The notes: generated from the sequence alone by a model not told the origin. DNA of 64,000 nt from Okapia johnstoni (GCA_024291935.2 CM044307.1:93811461-93875460); one strand, 5' to 3'; positions 1 through 12,894 are shown, counted from the stretch's first letter. Translations and numbers: made by a program.

Positions 1-2363
1 TTGTGCTTCATCCAGTCTGACATTTCTCATGATGTACTCTGCATATAGGTTAAATAAGCAGGCTGAAAATACACAGCCTTGACGTACTCCTTTTTCTATT
101 TGGAACAAGTCTGTTGTTCCGTGTCCAGTTCTAACTGTTGTTTCCTGACCTGCATACAGATTTCTTAAGAGGCAGGTCAGGTGGTCTGGTGTTCCCATCT
201 CTTTCAGAATTTTCCAGTTTGCTGTGATCCACACAGTCAAAGGCTTTGGCATAGTCAATAAAGCAGAAATAGATGTTTTTCTGGAACTCTCTTGCTTTTG
301 TGAGGATCCAACGGATATTAGCAATTTGATCTCTGATTTCTCTGCTTTTCTAAAACCAGCTTGAACATCTGGAAGTTCACGGTTCACGTATTGCTGAAGC
401 CTGGCTTGGAGAATTTTGAGCATTTCTTTACTAGAGTGTGAGATGAGTGCAATTGTGCAGTAGTTTGAGCAGTCTTTGACATTGCCTTTCTTTGGGATTG
501 GAATGAAAACTGACGTTTTCCAGTCCCATGGCCACTGCTGAGTTTTCCAAATTTGCCAGAATATTGGGTGCAGCACTTTCACAGCATCATCTTTCAGGAT
601 TTGAAATAGCTCAGCTGGAATTCCATCACCTCCACTAGCTTTGTTCATAGTGATGCTTCCTAAGGCCCACTTGACTTCGCATTCCAGCATGTCTGGCTCT
701 AGGTGAGTGATCACACCATCATGATTATATGGGTTGTGAAGATCTTTTTTGTATAGTTCTTCTGTATATTCTTTCCACCTCTTCTTAATATCTTCTGCTT
801 CTGTTAGGTCCCTACCATTTCTGTCTTTTACTGTGCCCATCTTTGCATGAGAAGTTCCCTTGGTATTTCTTATTTTCTTGACGAGATCTCTAGTCATTCC
901 CATTCTATTGTTTTCCTCTATGTCTTTGCACTGATCACTGAAGAGGTCTTTCTTATCTCTCCTTGCTATTCTTTGGAACTCTACATTCAAATAGGTATAT
1001 CTTTCCTTTTCTCCTTTGCCTTTTGCTTCTCTTCTTTTCTCAGCTATTTGTAAGGCCTCCTCAGACAACCATTTTGCCTTTTTGCATTTCTTTTTCTTGG
1101 AGATGGTCTTGATCACTGCCTCCTGTACAGTGTCACAAACCTCTGTCCATAGTTCTTCAGGCACCCTGTCTATCAGATCTAATCCCTTGAATCTATTTGT
1201 TACTTCCACTGTAAGGGATTTGATTTAGGTCATACTTGAATGGTCTAGTGGTTTTCCCCAATTTCTTTAATTTAAGTCTGAATTTGGTAATAAGGAGTTC
1301 ATGATCTGAGCCACAGTCATCTTCTGGTCTTGTTTTTGCTAACTGTATAGATCATCTCCATCTTTGACTGCAAAAATATAATCAATCTGATTTCGGTATT
1401 GACCATCTGGTGATGTTCATGTGTAGAGTCTTCTCTTGTGTTGTTTAAAGAGGGTGTTTGATGACCAGTGCATTTTCTTGGCAAAACTCTATTAGTCTTT
1501 GCCCTGCTTCATTCTGTACTCCAAGGCCAATTTTGCCCGTTACTCCAGGTATCTCTTGACTTCCTACTTTTGCATTCCAGTCCCCTATAATGAAAAGGAC
1601 ATCTTTTTTGGGTGTTAGTTCTAGAAGGTCTTATAGGTCTTCATAGAACCATTCAGCTTCAGCTTCTTCAGCATTACTGGTCGGGGCATAGACTTGGATT
1701 ACCGTGATATTAAATGGTTTGCCTTGGAAATGAACAGAGATCATTCTGTCATTTTTGAGATTGCATCCAAGTACTGCGTTTCAGACTCTTTTGTTGACTA
1801 TGATGGCTACTCCATTTCTTCTAAGGGATTCTTGCCCACAGTAGTAGATGTGGTGGTCATCTGAGTTAAATTCACCCATTCCAGTCCATTTTAGTTCTCT
1901 GATTCCTAAAATGTCGATGTTCACTCTTTCTATCTCCTGTTTAACTACTTCCAATTTGTCTTGATTCATGGACCTAACATTCCAGGTTCCTATGCAATAT
2001 TGCTCTTTACAGAATCGGACTTTTCTTCCATCATCAGTCCCATCCACAACTGGATGTTGTTTTTGCTTTGACTCCGTCTCTTCATTCTTTCTGGAGTTAG
2101 TTCTCCACTGATCTCCAGTAGCATATTGGGAACTACCAACCTGGGGAGTTCATCTTTCAGTGTCCTATCTTTTTGCCTTTTCATACTGTTCATGGGTTTC
2201 TCCAGGTAAGAATACTGAAGTGGTTTGCCATGCCCTTCTCCAGTGGACCACGTTTTGTCAGAACTCTCCACCATGACCCATCTTGGGTTGCCCTACACAG
2301 CATGGCTCATAGTTTCATCAAGTTAGATAAGGCTATGGTCCATGTGATCAGATTGGTTAGTTT
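1..2363 (-). mobile_element. BovB LINE (RTE clade), antisense, cut by window edge
   Basis: Antisense BovB running from just upstream of the catalytic YADD region (the window edge cuts it) back to the 5' leader. Read on the minus strand it contains the leader with VESSDKTWSTGEGHGKPLQY, the APE-type endonuclease start (GTWNVRSMN, ILGIRELKW) near 1800-2000, and the reverse-transcriptase region with FIDYAKAFDC near 240-260. The frame is broken by several stops and indels. It ends at 2363 in the GATCAGATTGGTTAG motif and lacks the GC-rich 5' repeats seen in the copy at 30345. Confidence 0.95.
1781..2274 (-). pseudogene. BovB ORF2 endonuclease-domain remnant
   Basis: Two overlapping open pieces in different frames (1990-2274 and 1781-2047) cover the leader and the first 90 or so residues of the APE-like endonuclease, including GTWNVRSMN and the ILGIRELKW segment that carries the catalytic Glu. 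The frame change between them and the stop after NKRV mark it as dead. In the intact family this endonuclease nicks the genomic target for reverse transcription. Confidence 0.85.
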
Positions 2364-2379
2364 TCTATATCCTCCTTAT

Positions 2380-2755
2380 CATAACTCTAACCTTCCAAGT
2401 AAGTGCATACCTCAGGGTCTTTGCATTTGTGGTTCTCTTTAGCTAAAGCTTCTTCCCTCATTTCTTTCATATATTTACCTGAATAACACTGTAAATCCTT
2501 TACCACCCTACTTAAAATTACACCCTTCCCTAAGGTGTTATCTACCTTCCCTACTGTATTATTATTATTTTTGTTACTACCACTCTGTGACTTGTTAATT
2601 TTATCTTTCTCCCATAACTAGAAGGCAGGCTCTATAAAAGCTAGGTGTTTTATATTTTTTCACTACTGTATCTCCACAATCTTGAGTAGTGCCTGCACAT
2701 GATAGGTAATTAATAAGTATCAGTTAAATGAATCAATAAATGAATGAACAACGAT
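2380..2755 (+). repeat. L2 LINE 3' end fragment
   Basis: The text has the L2 3'-end pattern: CTTCCCTCATTTC, a later TCTCCCATAACTAGAAGGCAGGCTC, CTGTATCTCCACAATCTT, GTGCCTGCACATGATAGGTAATTAATAAGTAT, ending in AATGAATCAATAAATGAATG. Heavily diverged, as expected of an ancient mammalian LINE. Confidence 0.65.
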
Positions 2756-4535
2756 GTTCAACATTAAACTTCAAGCTATTTTATGTTCTCCTGAGACCTC
2801 CAATAACACTTGGTTGTACACACCAGCTTGGGTAAGCTTTGGACAAGGAACTATGGGTAGAGTTCAAGTTGGGGTGATGTAGTACAGAGAGAAGGAGGTA
2901 GTTCCAGGAGGAGAAACCACTGGTAGGGATCAAGAATTAATCAAAAGGAGGAATTTAGATTAAAATTGAAGTGTGAGAGGTATCCAGGAGGATCGTAAGC
3001 AACTATACCCCAATTCTCAAGGTACAAAGAGGATTGTTCTCAAAGGGACAATTTGGATTTCTCCAAGCATATGGCATGGGCAATCAAACCATATTTTCTA
3101 AATAGTGAAACCAAAAAGTGACTCTGAGAATTATAGGGCTGGGACCCATATAGGTTTTGATGACAATGCAAGACCATATTTGGTAAAAGAAACATTTAAA
3201 GGAAAAAAAATAAGAAGCAAATCTGACTTTCTAAGATAAGTGCAATTCACAGAAGAAAGAAAGCACATTACATTTTGTTGAAGAGTAAGGAGACAGGCGA
3301 TTACTAGCATCATTCTCTGTACTTCCTTGATGATGCTCTCAGTGCGTTTCATTGATACAGAAGAAACACAAAAGCTCAGCATAAAATTTCAGTTTGCAAG
3401 TCAACAGTGCAGGACTATGTGCAATAATGTGGCAGCCTTTTAGATAAATAAGACCACTGCTATTGTTTCTAAGTGCATGGCAAAGTTATTCTTTTACACA
3501 TTTTCAGATTCCACTTTGCATATTTTTTTCCCCAGTCAGTGCAATACTTGCTCTATTTTGTCACCTAATTTTTCAGTCACCTACTTCTAGCTGATAATAA
3601 AAGAAATGAATAATATCCCTAGTGTACCCTCAATTCTGTGCTTATATTACCAATGGTAGGAACTACTTGTACATAATAATAGAAGACCATTTCTCTAAAC
3701 TGAGGATAATTTAAGTAATTTTTATTTGTGATATGACGAATCTTCTGTGCACCTATGGAACAAGGAAACACTAAATTTTTTGTAAAGCTTGCTGATGAGT
3801 TACTGTATCCTTCAAACACATTTTAACATAAGTGAATAAAAGAAATAATTTTTTCTGTAAGAGACACAGAGAAAATATTTAAGTATTGAGTAAAGCCTTG
3901 TAATTTTTATGTTCATAGCTTTGTCAAAAAGATGTTATCTTCCCAGCAGCATCGTGTTATCAAAGATGCAAACCTTAAATCAACAGCTGTTACACCTCCA
4001 GCAAGTTATGAATTTTTCCTGATTTATGGCAATCATTCTTTTTATTTCTTTTCTCAGTCAAGCAGGGAAATTAAGGTTATTTTCTTGTAAAAGATACGCA
4101 CATTGTGGCTTAGTATTGCATATAATCCACATCCCTTTCCTTTTAAATTAAATTGCTATTGAGTTGAATGTGAGCTGAAGGATCTTTCTGACGACTACTA
4201 GAAATATTGTTAGTAAATAGAAAGTAGAGACAGCATTATTTACATAAAAATAAAGAGACGATAACACATACATGATAACAGGAATCGTTTTATGATTTTC
4301 TTGATTTGTGTTATACTGATCTATCAGATCAAAATGAAAATAGCTGAATAGATTTGTGGTGGTAGAGGAGAGAGATGGCTGTGGTTTATTTTTGTTGGTT
4401 TTAAGTGCTCCTTTAAAAAATATACTGTGTCTTAAATAGATCAGAGAGGGAGCAATAATTTGAAATTACAATCTACTTCTACACAAGCTCAAAGGGATCT
4501 GATGGTGCTTAAAATTGTTTGTCCAAATTAAGGAA
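2756..4535. other. Unassigned AT-rich intergenic DNA
   Basis: No gene, RNA gene or recognisable repeat seen. Short open frames here (for example 3131-3382 on the minus strand) lack any recognisable motif. Confidence 0.5.
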
Positions 4536-4745
4536 AACTAACATTTATTAAGTATTTATAAGCATGATTTATTATATGAAGTTGTTTTCTATAGGGCATC
4601 TGCTGTAATATCTATAATCTGCAGAACTGAATTAACTACTGTTAACAGTCCCCATTTACTGCTGAGGAAGTCAAGACCCAGTGTCCAAAACAGTGTTAAG
4701 GGTCTCAGATGGTGAAATGAGAATTGAAATCCAGGTCATTTGACT
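4536..4745 (-). repeat. MIR SINE fragment, antisense
   Basis: AACATTTATTAAGTATTTA at the left, then CAGTCCCCATTTACTGCTGAGGAAGTCAAGACCC and TGAAATGAGAATTGAAATCC follow the order of an antisense MIR consensus. Old and diverged. Confidence 0.6.
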
Positions 4746-4979
4746 CATCGGAAAGAAACCTCAACAGATGGAATTCTTTAAACATTTTATTATATGAACT
4801 CCTGATTACAGAGAAGAACATCTCTGGGAAATTCATACATCCTTTGGCAGCAGAATCATGTTCTTGTTGGGGGTATTTATGGGTTAACGGGATTAATTTT
4901 ATCTCACATACAATATTGTTTATTTTTATCTTTTAGACAATATTGTATATTTTATTTATATTTTATCTCATTTACAATT

Positions 4980-5220
4980 TTGCAGTGGCTGCTTTGTACC
5001 AGGCAGTGTTCCAAGTACTTTATAGATATTAACTGTGTGACTTAGGTACAGCTACTGCTATTATTATTATTAGGTACTGTTATCAGATGTGTACTATTAT
5101 CCCATTTTATAAATGAGGAAACAGAGACATGGTTTAAATAACTTGCACAAGTAAATATAGCTGATAAATGATACAGATTTAACAAAAAGTGCTTGGCCTT
5201 ATAGTCTGGACTCAACCAGG
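4980..5220 (-). repeat. MIR SINE fragment, antisense, with (ATT)n
   Basis: TACCAGGCAGTGTTCCAAG, TACTATTATCCCATTTTAT, AAATGAGGAAACAGAGACA and the terminal GGACTCAACCAG are the usual antisense MIR landmarks. An (ATT)n tract at 5058-5072 lies inside it. Confidence 0.8.
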
Positions 5221-5529
5221 GGACGCTAAGGTTGCCTGTCTGCATCAGCAGCTGTTGCTTTAACAAACCACTGTCAAACTCAACGGTATGCGATAAGCGT
5301 CCACTTTCACTGCTCCCAGGGCATCAGGTTAACCGGGGTTTGGCTGGATGACTCTTCTCTAGGTCAGATGACCTATGCTCTGGGAGTGCATTGGTTTCAT
5401 GCCTGCTAAGTATGTGCTTTTTGAGGGGCTTAGGCCGAAGGGAAGTGGATAGCCAGTTTATGAGTTTCTCAGGCAGATCAGCAGAGCTCTGCAGCCAAGT
5501 CTAAACTGCACAAGCATGAAAGAAAAAGA

Positions 5530-5756
5530 AAAGTAAAAGTGTTAGTCGCTCAGTCGGGTCCAACACTTTGTGAATCTATGGACTGTAGTCTGCCAGGCTC
5601 ATCTGTCCAAGGGATTCTCCAGGCAATACTGGAGTGGGTTGCCATTTCCTCCTTCAGGGGATCTTCCCAACCCAGGGATGGAACCCGTATCTCTTACATC
5701 TCCTACACTGGCATTGGCAGGCAGGTTCTTTACCACTAGTGCCACCTGGGAAACGT
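5530..5756 (-). mobile_element. Bov-tA SINE, antisense, near full length
   Basis: Antisense tRNA-Glu/BovA SINE: GTTAGTCGCTCAGTCGGGTCC at the left, GACTGTAGTCTGCCAGGCTC, CTGGAGTGGGTTGCCATTTC, GATCTTCCCAACCCAGGGAT, and the tRNA-derived head (TTCTTTACCACTAGTGCCAC) at the right. The two open frames across it are SINE translation artefacts. Confidence 0.92.
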
Positions 5757-8220
5757 CAAATATAGCCTAAATCAGGAAGGCTTTAGATATATTTAACCTA
5801 TCTCTAAAGTCAGGATCAAATTTTGATATAAGGATCATAACTTTTTGATAATGGAATTGATAAAATATTGGTTTTTGGGAAAAACGAGGTGGGAATAACA
5901 GTCACATAAAAGGAGGAAGCCATCTCTGCTGATTTCTTACCTGTATTTTGACCCATAAAGATGAGCTTGGAGTCTAAAAGCTAGAGTTTGCATTAGAATG
6001 AAGCAGTCTGTATATACAAATGGAAAATTTCGAAATATCCAAGCAGAGTATGAGTCATCGGAAGGAAATATTTTGTGATGGCATGATTTTTCTGGAGCCG
6101 TTCAGAGCAGGCATTTCTCTTTGGTTTTATGAAAGTGTGCTGATATTCTGCAGGGTTTGAGGTACATTACATCTTCTCAAATTAATCTTCACTGTTTCTG
6201 AGGATCATGGCCAGTTAAAAGTCTACATCATTACTTCATGGTTTTTCTTTTCTTTCCCTCTTTGTGTATTTTTTAAAGTAAAATTACTCATATAAGACAG
6301 GTGGAAGATGAAAGATTAAATCTATTCTTCTCTAGTGCCAAATCGAACTCAATCTTGAGGCGGAGCTGTAGCTATACTATGAAAAAGCATATTCAATTAA
6401 AGATGGTATTCATTGGATGACTCACCAATTACTAATACAAATATTATAACACTTATTGCTGTGAGTAGAAGTTCAATTACATTAGATCAAAATTACTATA
6501 GAATTGATAGTAATTGATATTTCTTATCTTTTCATCTCGAGGAATTCAGAGCATCTAAATTATACCTTGTCGCTCCCAGTTTTCAATCATTATTTATATC
6601 AGATGTATTATTGACTGATGAAAGCCAGATTTTCCTTGCTCCCTTTAAAACACTTAGAATAGTTGCTTTTGTATCTTGCATTTTTGACAAGTACTTTTTG
6701 TGTCAAAAACATATTATGTCACAGCATAAATCACTGCTTATGTCCCTGCATGCATGACTTTCTAAAAGGAGATAGAAACTGTTAGATTCCTTTAAACTGA
6801 AAAACCCATAAATCAAAACAAAATGTAAAAACAAAAAAGCCTTCCACATATCATCTGTAACATTTTACTTAAATTTAAAGCATTTACTTTGCACAATTTA
6901 TACAGCAAATTTAATTGGGAATGCGGATGAGACATTTCTGTGCTGATAATGTGATAGTAACAGTGACAACTCTAATTATGAGAATTCAGGCTTTAATTGA
7001 TTTTGTTGTTCTCCTGGGAAATTCTGTATCTTGTACCTTAACAAAAGGAATCTTTCAATATTGTCGAAACTTAGGTACATTTTAAGCATTTTTGGGGGCT
7101 TGTTTTTGCATTGTTGTCTGTTTATTTGGTTTCGGTGGCCCTGAGAAAATTCCCTTCTATTCTGGCTCTCTCCTCTTTTAAGTAAAATTGTTGGTTCATG
7201 GGAAATAACTATTCTCTAGAGTTGAAGCAGCTGGTGCCTCAATATCCATATTTTTAAGCTGAAATAGCACAGTAAGATCATTGTGGATAGAAAAGAAGGA
7301 AATAAATCAGCTTGCAAGATATTATCATTCACTTTACATCATGAAAAACAAATACAGCTGTCATATTCTAACATTCACCATAGATAAATTGAAAATGTAT
7401 ATCATTATTTAACACAGTGAGAAAAGGAAGACTATCTATGATGTGATGTGCAGGATTTTGGTGATGTATCTTATTAAAGCAGAGTAAATTGGCTACTGGC
7501 TGGTAAAATTGCAGTTTATCAAAGTGCTGAATCAGAGACTCAATGTATAGAAAGAAATCTTAACACATTTATGAGTGAAAAACATGTCAGTGTTTATTAA
7601 TCTCCAGAATAGGTTATAGCATAGGGTGGCATTTAAAAAATATAGAAAGGTATTGAATTAGACTTTTATCTTTGGTTTTATGAATGTCTCTCATTTCCTT
7701 TGGGAAAAGGACTCAATTCCTTTTGAGGAAATACTTCTCACATTCATATGAGAAGAGTTGTGGTCACTTTGTATGATGCGTATTTCTGACTGTAGTGACT
7801 GCTCTGGGGGATGGGGAGCCATTACACTATTTCACCCTCTTTCCACAGTAGATGTGATTCAAGCTGGGGACAATAGGAGTTGGTCAATCAGTGGGATTTT
7901 TTTTTTAAACTATAGCTGGGAGATGGGAAAAAGAAGTACTTTGGCAGTCAGTCTGCAATAGGAAAGAATAAGCCCAAAATACAAGAAGAGCAGAGAAGAA
8001 AGAAGAATCTTTTCTGTATTTGAATTCTGGTGTCCAGGCTCTAAAATCCCAGATTCTTCTGTGCTAAGGTTTGCTCCTTCATTTCTGTGAGACTTCACAG
8101 TGTCTTTTCAATAAGCAATCCCCCCTCTTTGCTCCCTCACCCTTACTTCTGGAAGTTCAGGTTAAATTTCTATTATTTTCAACCAAAAGAATAAAGGAAC
8201 CCTAACATTATTATTATTTG
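5757..8220. other. Unassigned AT-rich intergenic DNA
   Basis: About 2.4 kb of AT-rich sequence with no gene, RNA gene or confidently recognisable repeat. Short frames at 7758-7961 and 7910-8098 overlap on opposite strands and look random. Confidence 0.5.
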
Positions 8221-8221
8221 T

Positions 8222-9588
8222 CAGCTAATTTGGAAAACTCACCAGTGGCCACAGGACTGGAAAAGATCAGTTTTCATTCCAATCCCAAAGAAGGGCACCT
8301 GCCAAAGAATGTTCAAACTATCCTGTGCTCATTTCCCATGCTAGCAAGGTAATGCTCAAAATCCTTCAAGCTATGTTTCAGCAATATGTGAACAGAGAAA
8401 CTTCCAGATAATACAAGTTGTGTTTCAAAAAGGTAGGGGAACCAGAGATAAATTGTCAACATTCATTGGATCATGGAGAAAGCAAGGCACTTCCAGAAAA
8501 ACATCTATTTCTGCTTCATTGACTACACTAAAGCCTTTGACTGTATGGATCACAACAAACTGTGGAAAATTCTTAAAGAGATGGGAATACCAGACAACCT
8601 TGCCTGTCTCATGAGAAACCTATATGCAGGTCAAGAAGAAACAGTTAGAACTGAACAAAGAAAGATTGGTTCCAGATTGGGAAAGGAGTATGACAAGGCT
8701 GTATATTGTCACCCTGCTTATTTAACCTATATGTGGGGTACATCACGTGACTTGCCAGGCTGGATGAATCACAAGCTGGAATCAGAATTGCTAGGAAAAA
8801 TACCAAAACCTCACATACTCACATGATACCACTCTAATGGCAGAAAGGGAAAAGGAACTAAAGAGTCTCTTGATGAGGGTGAAAGAGAAGAGTGAAAAAG
8901 TTGGCTTGAAACTCAACATTCAGAAAACTTAGATCATGGCAACTGGTCCCATCACTTCATGGCAAATAGAAGGGGAAAAAGTGTAAGCAGTGACAGAGTT
9001 TCTTTCCCTTGGCTCCAGAATCACTGGGGACAGTGATTGCAGCCATGAAATTTAAAGACACTTGCTCCTGGAAAGAAAGCTATGATAATCCTAGACAATG
9101 TATTTAAAAGCAGAGACATCGCTTTACTGACAAAGGTCTGTACAGTCAAAGCTATGGTTTTTCTAGTTTAACGCATGTTAAAATTGTATCATAAAGAAGA
9201 CTGAGAACTGAAGAACTGATGCTTTTGAATTGTGGTGTTGGAGAAATCTCTTGAGAGTCCCTTGGACTGCAAGGAGATCAAACCAGTCAGTTCTAAAAGA
9301 AATCAGTCCTGAGTATTCATTGGAAGGACTGATGCTAAATCTGGAGCTCCAATACTTTGGCCACCTGATGGGAAGAGTGGATTTATTGGAAAAGACCCTG
9401 ATGCTGGGAAAGACTAAAGGCAAAAGGAGAATGGGATGGCAGAGGATGTGATGGTTGAATAGCATCACTGACTCAATGGATGTGAATTTGAGCAAACTCT
9501 GAGAAATAGTAGAGGAAAAAGGAGTCTGGCATGCTGTAGTCCATGGGGTTGTGAAGAGTTGGACACAACTTAGTGACTGCATGACAAC
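8222..9588 (+). mobile_element. BovB LINE fragment, old, sense
   Basis: Sense BovB from the middle of the reverse-transcriptase region (GGAAAACTCACCAGTGGCC) to the 3' end. The palm motif reads CFIDYTKAFDCMDHNKLW at 8511-8564. Many indels and substitutions relative to the other copies make it one of the older BovB insertions here. The 3' end (GTGACTGCATGACAACAGTAAC) lacks the TGAACTGAACTG tail and runs into a TG microsatellite. Confidence 0.9.
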
Positions 9589-9597
9589 AGTAACATT

Positions 9598-9657
9598 ATA
9601 TATGTGTGTGTGTGTGTGTGTGTGTATGTGTGTGTATACACACACACGTACACATAA
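9598..9657. repeat. (TG)n/(CA)n microsatellite
   Basis: A run of TG dinucleotides followed by TATACACACACAC, forming a potential hairpin. It directly abuts the 3' end of a sense BovB, a frequent place for microsatellite growth. Confidence 0.9.
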
Positions 9658-10010
9658 ATAATTCAATCTATACATGAATTGCCATTGTAATAACCCAAAT
9701 GGGGAAAGATTGTGGGACTGGATGTGGATGGTGAGAAAGTGGTCAAATCTTTGGTTTACTCTAAAGGTAAAGCAACAGTATTTGTTGATGGATTTGAAGG
9801 TGGGTTGTGAGAAAGAGAAATGTCAAGGATGATTCCAGAATGGTTGGAAGTAATGGAAGGTTGCAGTTACTATTTCCTGAAATGGGAAAGAGTGTAGAAG
9901 GAACAGGCTTTAGAGGAAGGAATGAATTAACGATTGGATGTGATAAGTTTTAGAAATTTATTAAATAGCCAAAATAGTTTCCCCAAGTAAAATCAAGACA
10001 CTGTCTGTCA
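9658..10010. other. Unassigned intergenic DNA
   Basis: Purine-biased sequence; it may be an old interspersed repeat but I cannot name it. No gene seen. Confidence 0.4.
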
Positions 10011-10782
10011 TTCAGTTCAGTTCAGTTGCTCAGTCGTGTCCGACTCTTTGCGACCCCATGAACCGCAGCTCACCAAGCCTCCCTGTCCATCACCAACTCC
10101 TGGAGTCCACCCAAACCCATGTCCATTGAATCGGTGATGCCATCCAGCCATCTCATCCTCTCTTGTCCCCTTCTCCTCCTGCCCTCACTCTTCCCCAGCA
10201 TGAGGGTCTTTTCAAATGAGTCAACCCTTCGCATCAGGTGGCCAAAGTATTGGAATTTCAGCTTCAACATCAGTCCTTCCAATGAACACCCAAGACTGAT
10301 CTCCTTTAGGATGGACTGGTTGGATCTTCTTGCAGTCCAAGGGACTCTCAGGAGTCTTCTCCAACACCACAGTTCAAAAGCATCAATTCTTCGGCGCTCA
10401 GCTTTCTTTATAGTCCAACTCTCACATCCATACATGACCACTGGAAAAACCATAGCCTTGACTAGACGGACCTTTGTTGGCAAAGTAATGTCTCTGCTTT
10501 TTAATATGCTGTCTAAGTTGGTCATAACTTTCCTTCCAAGGAATAAGTGTCTTTTCATTTCATGGCTGCAATCACCATCTGCAGTGATTTTGGAGCCCAG
10601 AAAAATAAAGCCAGCCACAGTTTCCACTGTTTCCCCACCTATTTGCCATGAAGTGATGGGACCAGATGCCATGATCTTAGTTTTCTGAATGTTGAGCTTT
10701 AAGCCAACTTTTTCACTCTCCTCTTTCACTTTCATCAAGAGGCTCTTTAGTTCTTCACTTTCTGCCATAAGGTTGGTGTCAT
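10011..10782 (-). mobile_element. BovB LINE 3' fragment, antisense
   Basis: Antisense BovB from the 3' tail (TTCAGTTCAGTTCAG) to a 5' truncation inside the codons of the YADD motif. The minus-strand frame 10768-10070 is open for 232 residues (AESEELKSLLMKVKEESEKV ... LVMDREAW), encoding the BovB ORF2 C-terminus without the catalytic motif. TGTCATT occurs at both ends (10006-10012 and 10777-10783), but it also matches the element consensus, so it is not a secure target-site duplication. Confidence 0.95.
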
Positions 10783-11067
10783 TAGAAAGAGAAAAAAGAA
10801 TGCTGAAATGGTCAAATATGAGGACACAGCAGCCATCACTTCTAGTGGTAATTGTCTAGAAAAGGAAATGAGGTTTTCCTGTCATGACATTTTTAGTGAA
10901 CCTAAGCTGCAATCCTAGTAGCATTTCTTTTCTAAGTTCTCCAGATCTGTTCCTCCAACAATTACGTGTAGAATCTTGCTACAGTTTTCAGAAGCTGACA
11001 TTTCTCTTCTGAAGATTGGAACTACTTTTGTATATGTTCTCTTCTATGGAAGTTTTTGAAGTGTTCT
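10783..11067. other. Unassigned intergenic DNA
   Basis: No gene or recognisable repeat seen. Confidence 0.4.
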
Positions 11068-11211
11068 GAGGTGTAGTTTAGTCGCTAAGTCATGTTTAAC
11101 TCTTTGCGACCCGATGGACTGTAGCGCCCCAGGCTCCTCTGTCCATGGGATTTCCTAGGCAAAACTACTGGAGTGGGGTTACCATTTCCTACTCCAATCT
11201 TCCTGACTCTT
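11068..11211 (-). mobile_element. Bov-tA/BovA SINE fragment, antisense
   Basis: GTTTAGTCGCTAAGTCATG, GACTGTAGCGCCCCAGGCTC and CTGGAGTGGGGTTACCATTT are BovA body motifs. The tRNA-derived head is missing at the right end. Confidence 0.88.
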
Positions 11212-11799
11212 ATAAAATCTATATGATCTTTTAGGGTCTCCTTGCCTGGAGCTTCTGTTTCCTTGAAGTTTCTTTTACCATCTTTTTGCATTTTAAACTC
11301 ACTTACTTGGTCTGTTTTATTTTGAAAGCAATATGTGTGCATTATAGAATATTCGTGAAATACATAACGCACAGCAAAAAGAAAAAGAAAATCTCACACC
11401 TAGAAACAACTGTTAACATTTCAGTGTATTTCTTTCCCATATTATTTCTATGCACATGTACATGTCTGTCTGTCTATTGGTCAAAAGTTGAATTATATTG
11501 TATCAACACATTCTGTTTTTGAAACTCACCATTTTCACTAATGTAAAGTCATCTTCTTGAGAGATAAAATGGATGTATAATAACAATTAGATAGTTCCAT
11601 GTTCTCTTTGTCATCTGTTAACCTTATACCATCTGCCCTTTGTAGAGGGCTTATTGTTTCCTTAGTTGTGCTCCAAATCTATTAAAAAATCAAATTTTTT
11701 TTGCATTATTTTTCACATGTCTCAGTTCCATCTAGAATTTATCTGCTGTGACAATTTGTAATAGATTTAAGCTACTTTCTTACATTTGTCTCTTATCAT
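11212..11799. other. Unassigned DNA, probably ancient repeat remnants
   Basis: Stretches such as CTGTTAACATTTCAGTGTAT at about 11410 resemble an old mammalian interspersed repeat, but I cannot assign a family. No gene seen. Confidence 0.35.
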
Positions 11800-12882
11800 C
11801 TGCTTTATTGACTATACCAAAGCCTTTGACTATGTGAATCACAATAAACTGTGGAAAATTCTGAAAGAGATGGGAATACCAGGCCACCTGACCTGCCTCT
11901 TGAGAAACCTGTATGCAGGTCAGGAAGCAACAGTTAGAATTGTACATAGAACAACAGACTGGTTCCAAATAGGAAAAGGAGTATGTCAAGGCTGTATATT
12001 GTCACCCTGCTTATTTAACTTCTATGCAGAGTACATCAGGAGAAACACTGGGCTGGAAGAAGCACAAGCTGGAATCAAGATTGCCAGGAGAAATATCAAT
12101 AACCTTAGAGATGCAGATGACACCACCCTTATGGCAGAAAGTGAAGAGGAACTAAAAAGCCTCTTGATGAAACTTAAAGAAGAGAGTGGAAAAGTTGGCT
12201 TAAAGCTCAACATTCAGAAAACTAAGATCATGGCATCCGGTCCCATCACTTCATGGCAAATAGATGGGGAAACAGTGTCAGACTTTATTTTTTGGGGCTC
12301 CAAAATCACTGCAGATGGTGATTGTAGCCATGAAATGAAAAGATGCTTACTCCTTGGAAGGAAAGTTATGACCAACCTAGATAGCATATTAAAAAGCAGA
12401 GGCATTACTTTGTCAACAAAGGTCTGTCTAGTCAAGGCTATGGTTTTTCCAGTGGTCATGTACGGATGTGAGAGTTAGGCTATAAAGAAAGCTGAGTGCT
12501 GAAGAATTGATGCTTTTGAACTGTGGTGTTGGAGAAGACTCTTGAGAGTCCCTTGGACTGCAAGGAGGTCCAACCAGTCCATCCTAAAGGAGATCAGTCC
12601 TAGGAGTTCATTGGAAGGACTGATGTTGAAACTGAAACTCCAATACTTTGGCCACCTCATGCGAAGGGTTGACTCATTGGAAAAGACCCTGATGCTGGGA
12701 AGGATTGGGGGCAGGAGGAGAAGGGGACGACAGAGGATGAGATGGCTGGGTGGCATCACCACCTCGATGAACATGGGTTTGGGTGGACTCCGGGAGTTGG
12801 TGATGGACAGGGAGGCCTGGCTTGCTGCGATTCATGGGGTCGCAAAGAGTCGGACACGACTGAGTGACTGAACTGAACTGAA
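11800..12882 (+). mobile_element. BovB LINE 3' fragment, sense, long open frame
   Basis: Sense BovB, 5'-truncated within the palm domain and ending in TGACTGAACTGAACTGAAC. The frame 11786-12478 stays open for 230 residues: CFIDYTKAFDYVNHNKLW, then QGCILSPCLFNFYAEY. The catalytic motif is damaged: the Tyr of YADD is Asp (DADD, 12110-12121). A stop at 12476 separates it from the C-terminal part at 12542-12871. Nine bases are missing before DFIFWGS relative to other copies (TVSDF instead of TVETVSDF-like). Confidence 0.95.
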
Positions 12883-12894
12883 CTATTATATGCT

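Noticed and set aside
847..1228. Two short + strand frames
   Set aside because: Shadows of the antisense BovB ORF2; the same frames recur opposite the copies at 32087-32293 and 35162-35368.
5700..5756. tRNA gene suggested by tRNA-like SINE heads (here and in the other SINEs)
   Set aside because: These are tRNA-derived SINE promoters with degraded arms, not functional tRNA genes.
9178..9675. 165-residue minus-strand frame starting in a His/Thr repeat
   Set aside because: It is the antisense of a BovB 3' part plus the TG microsatellite.
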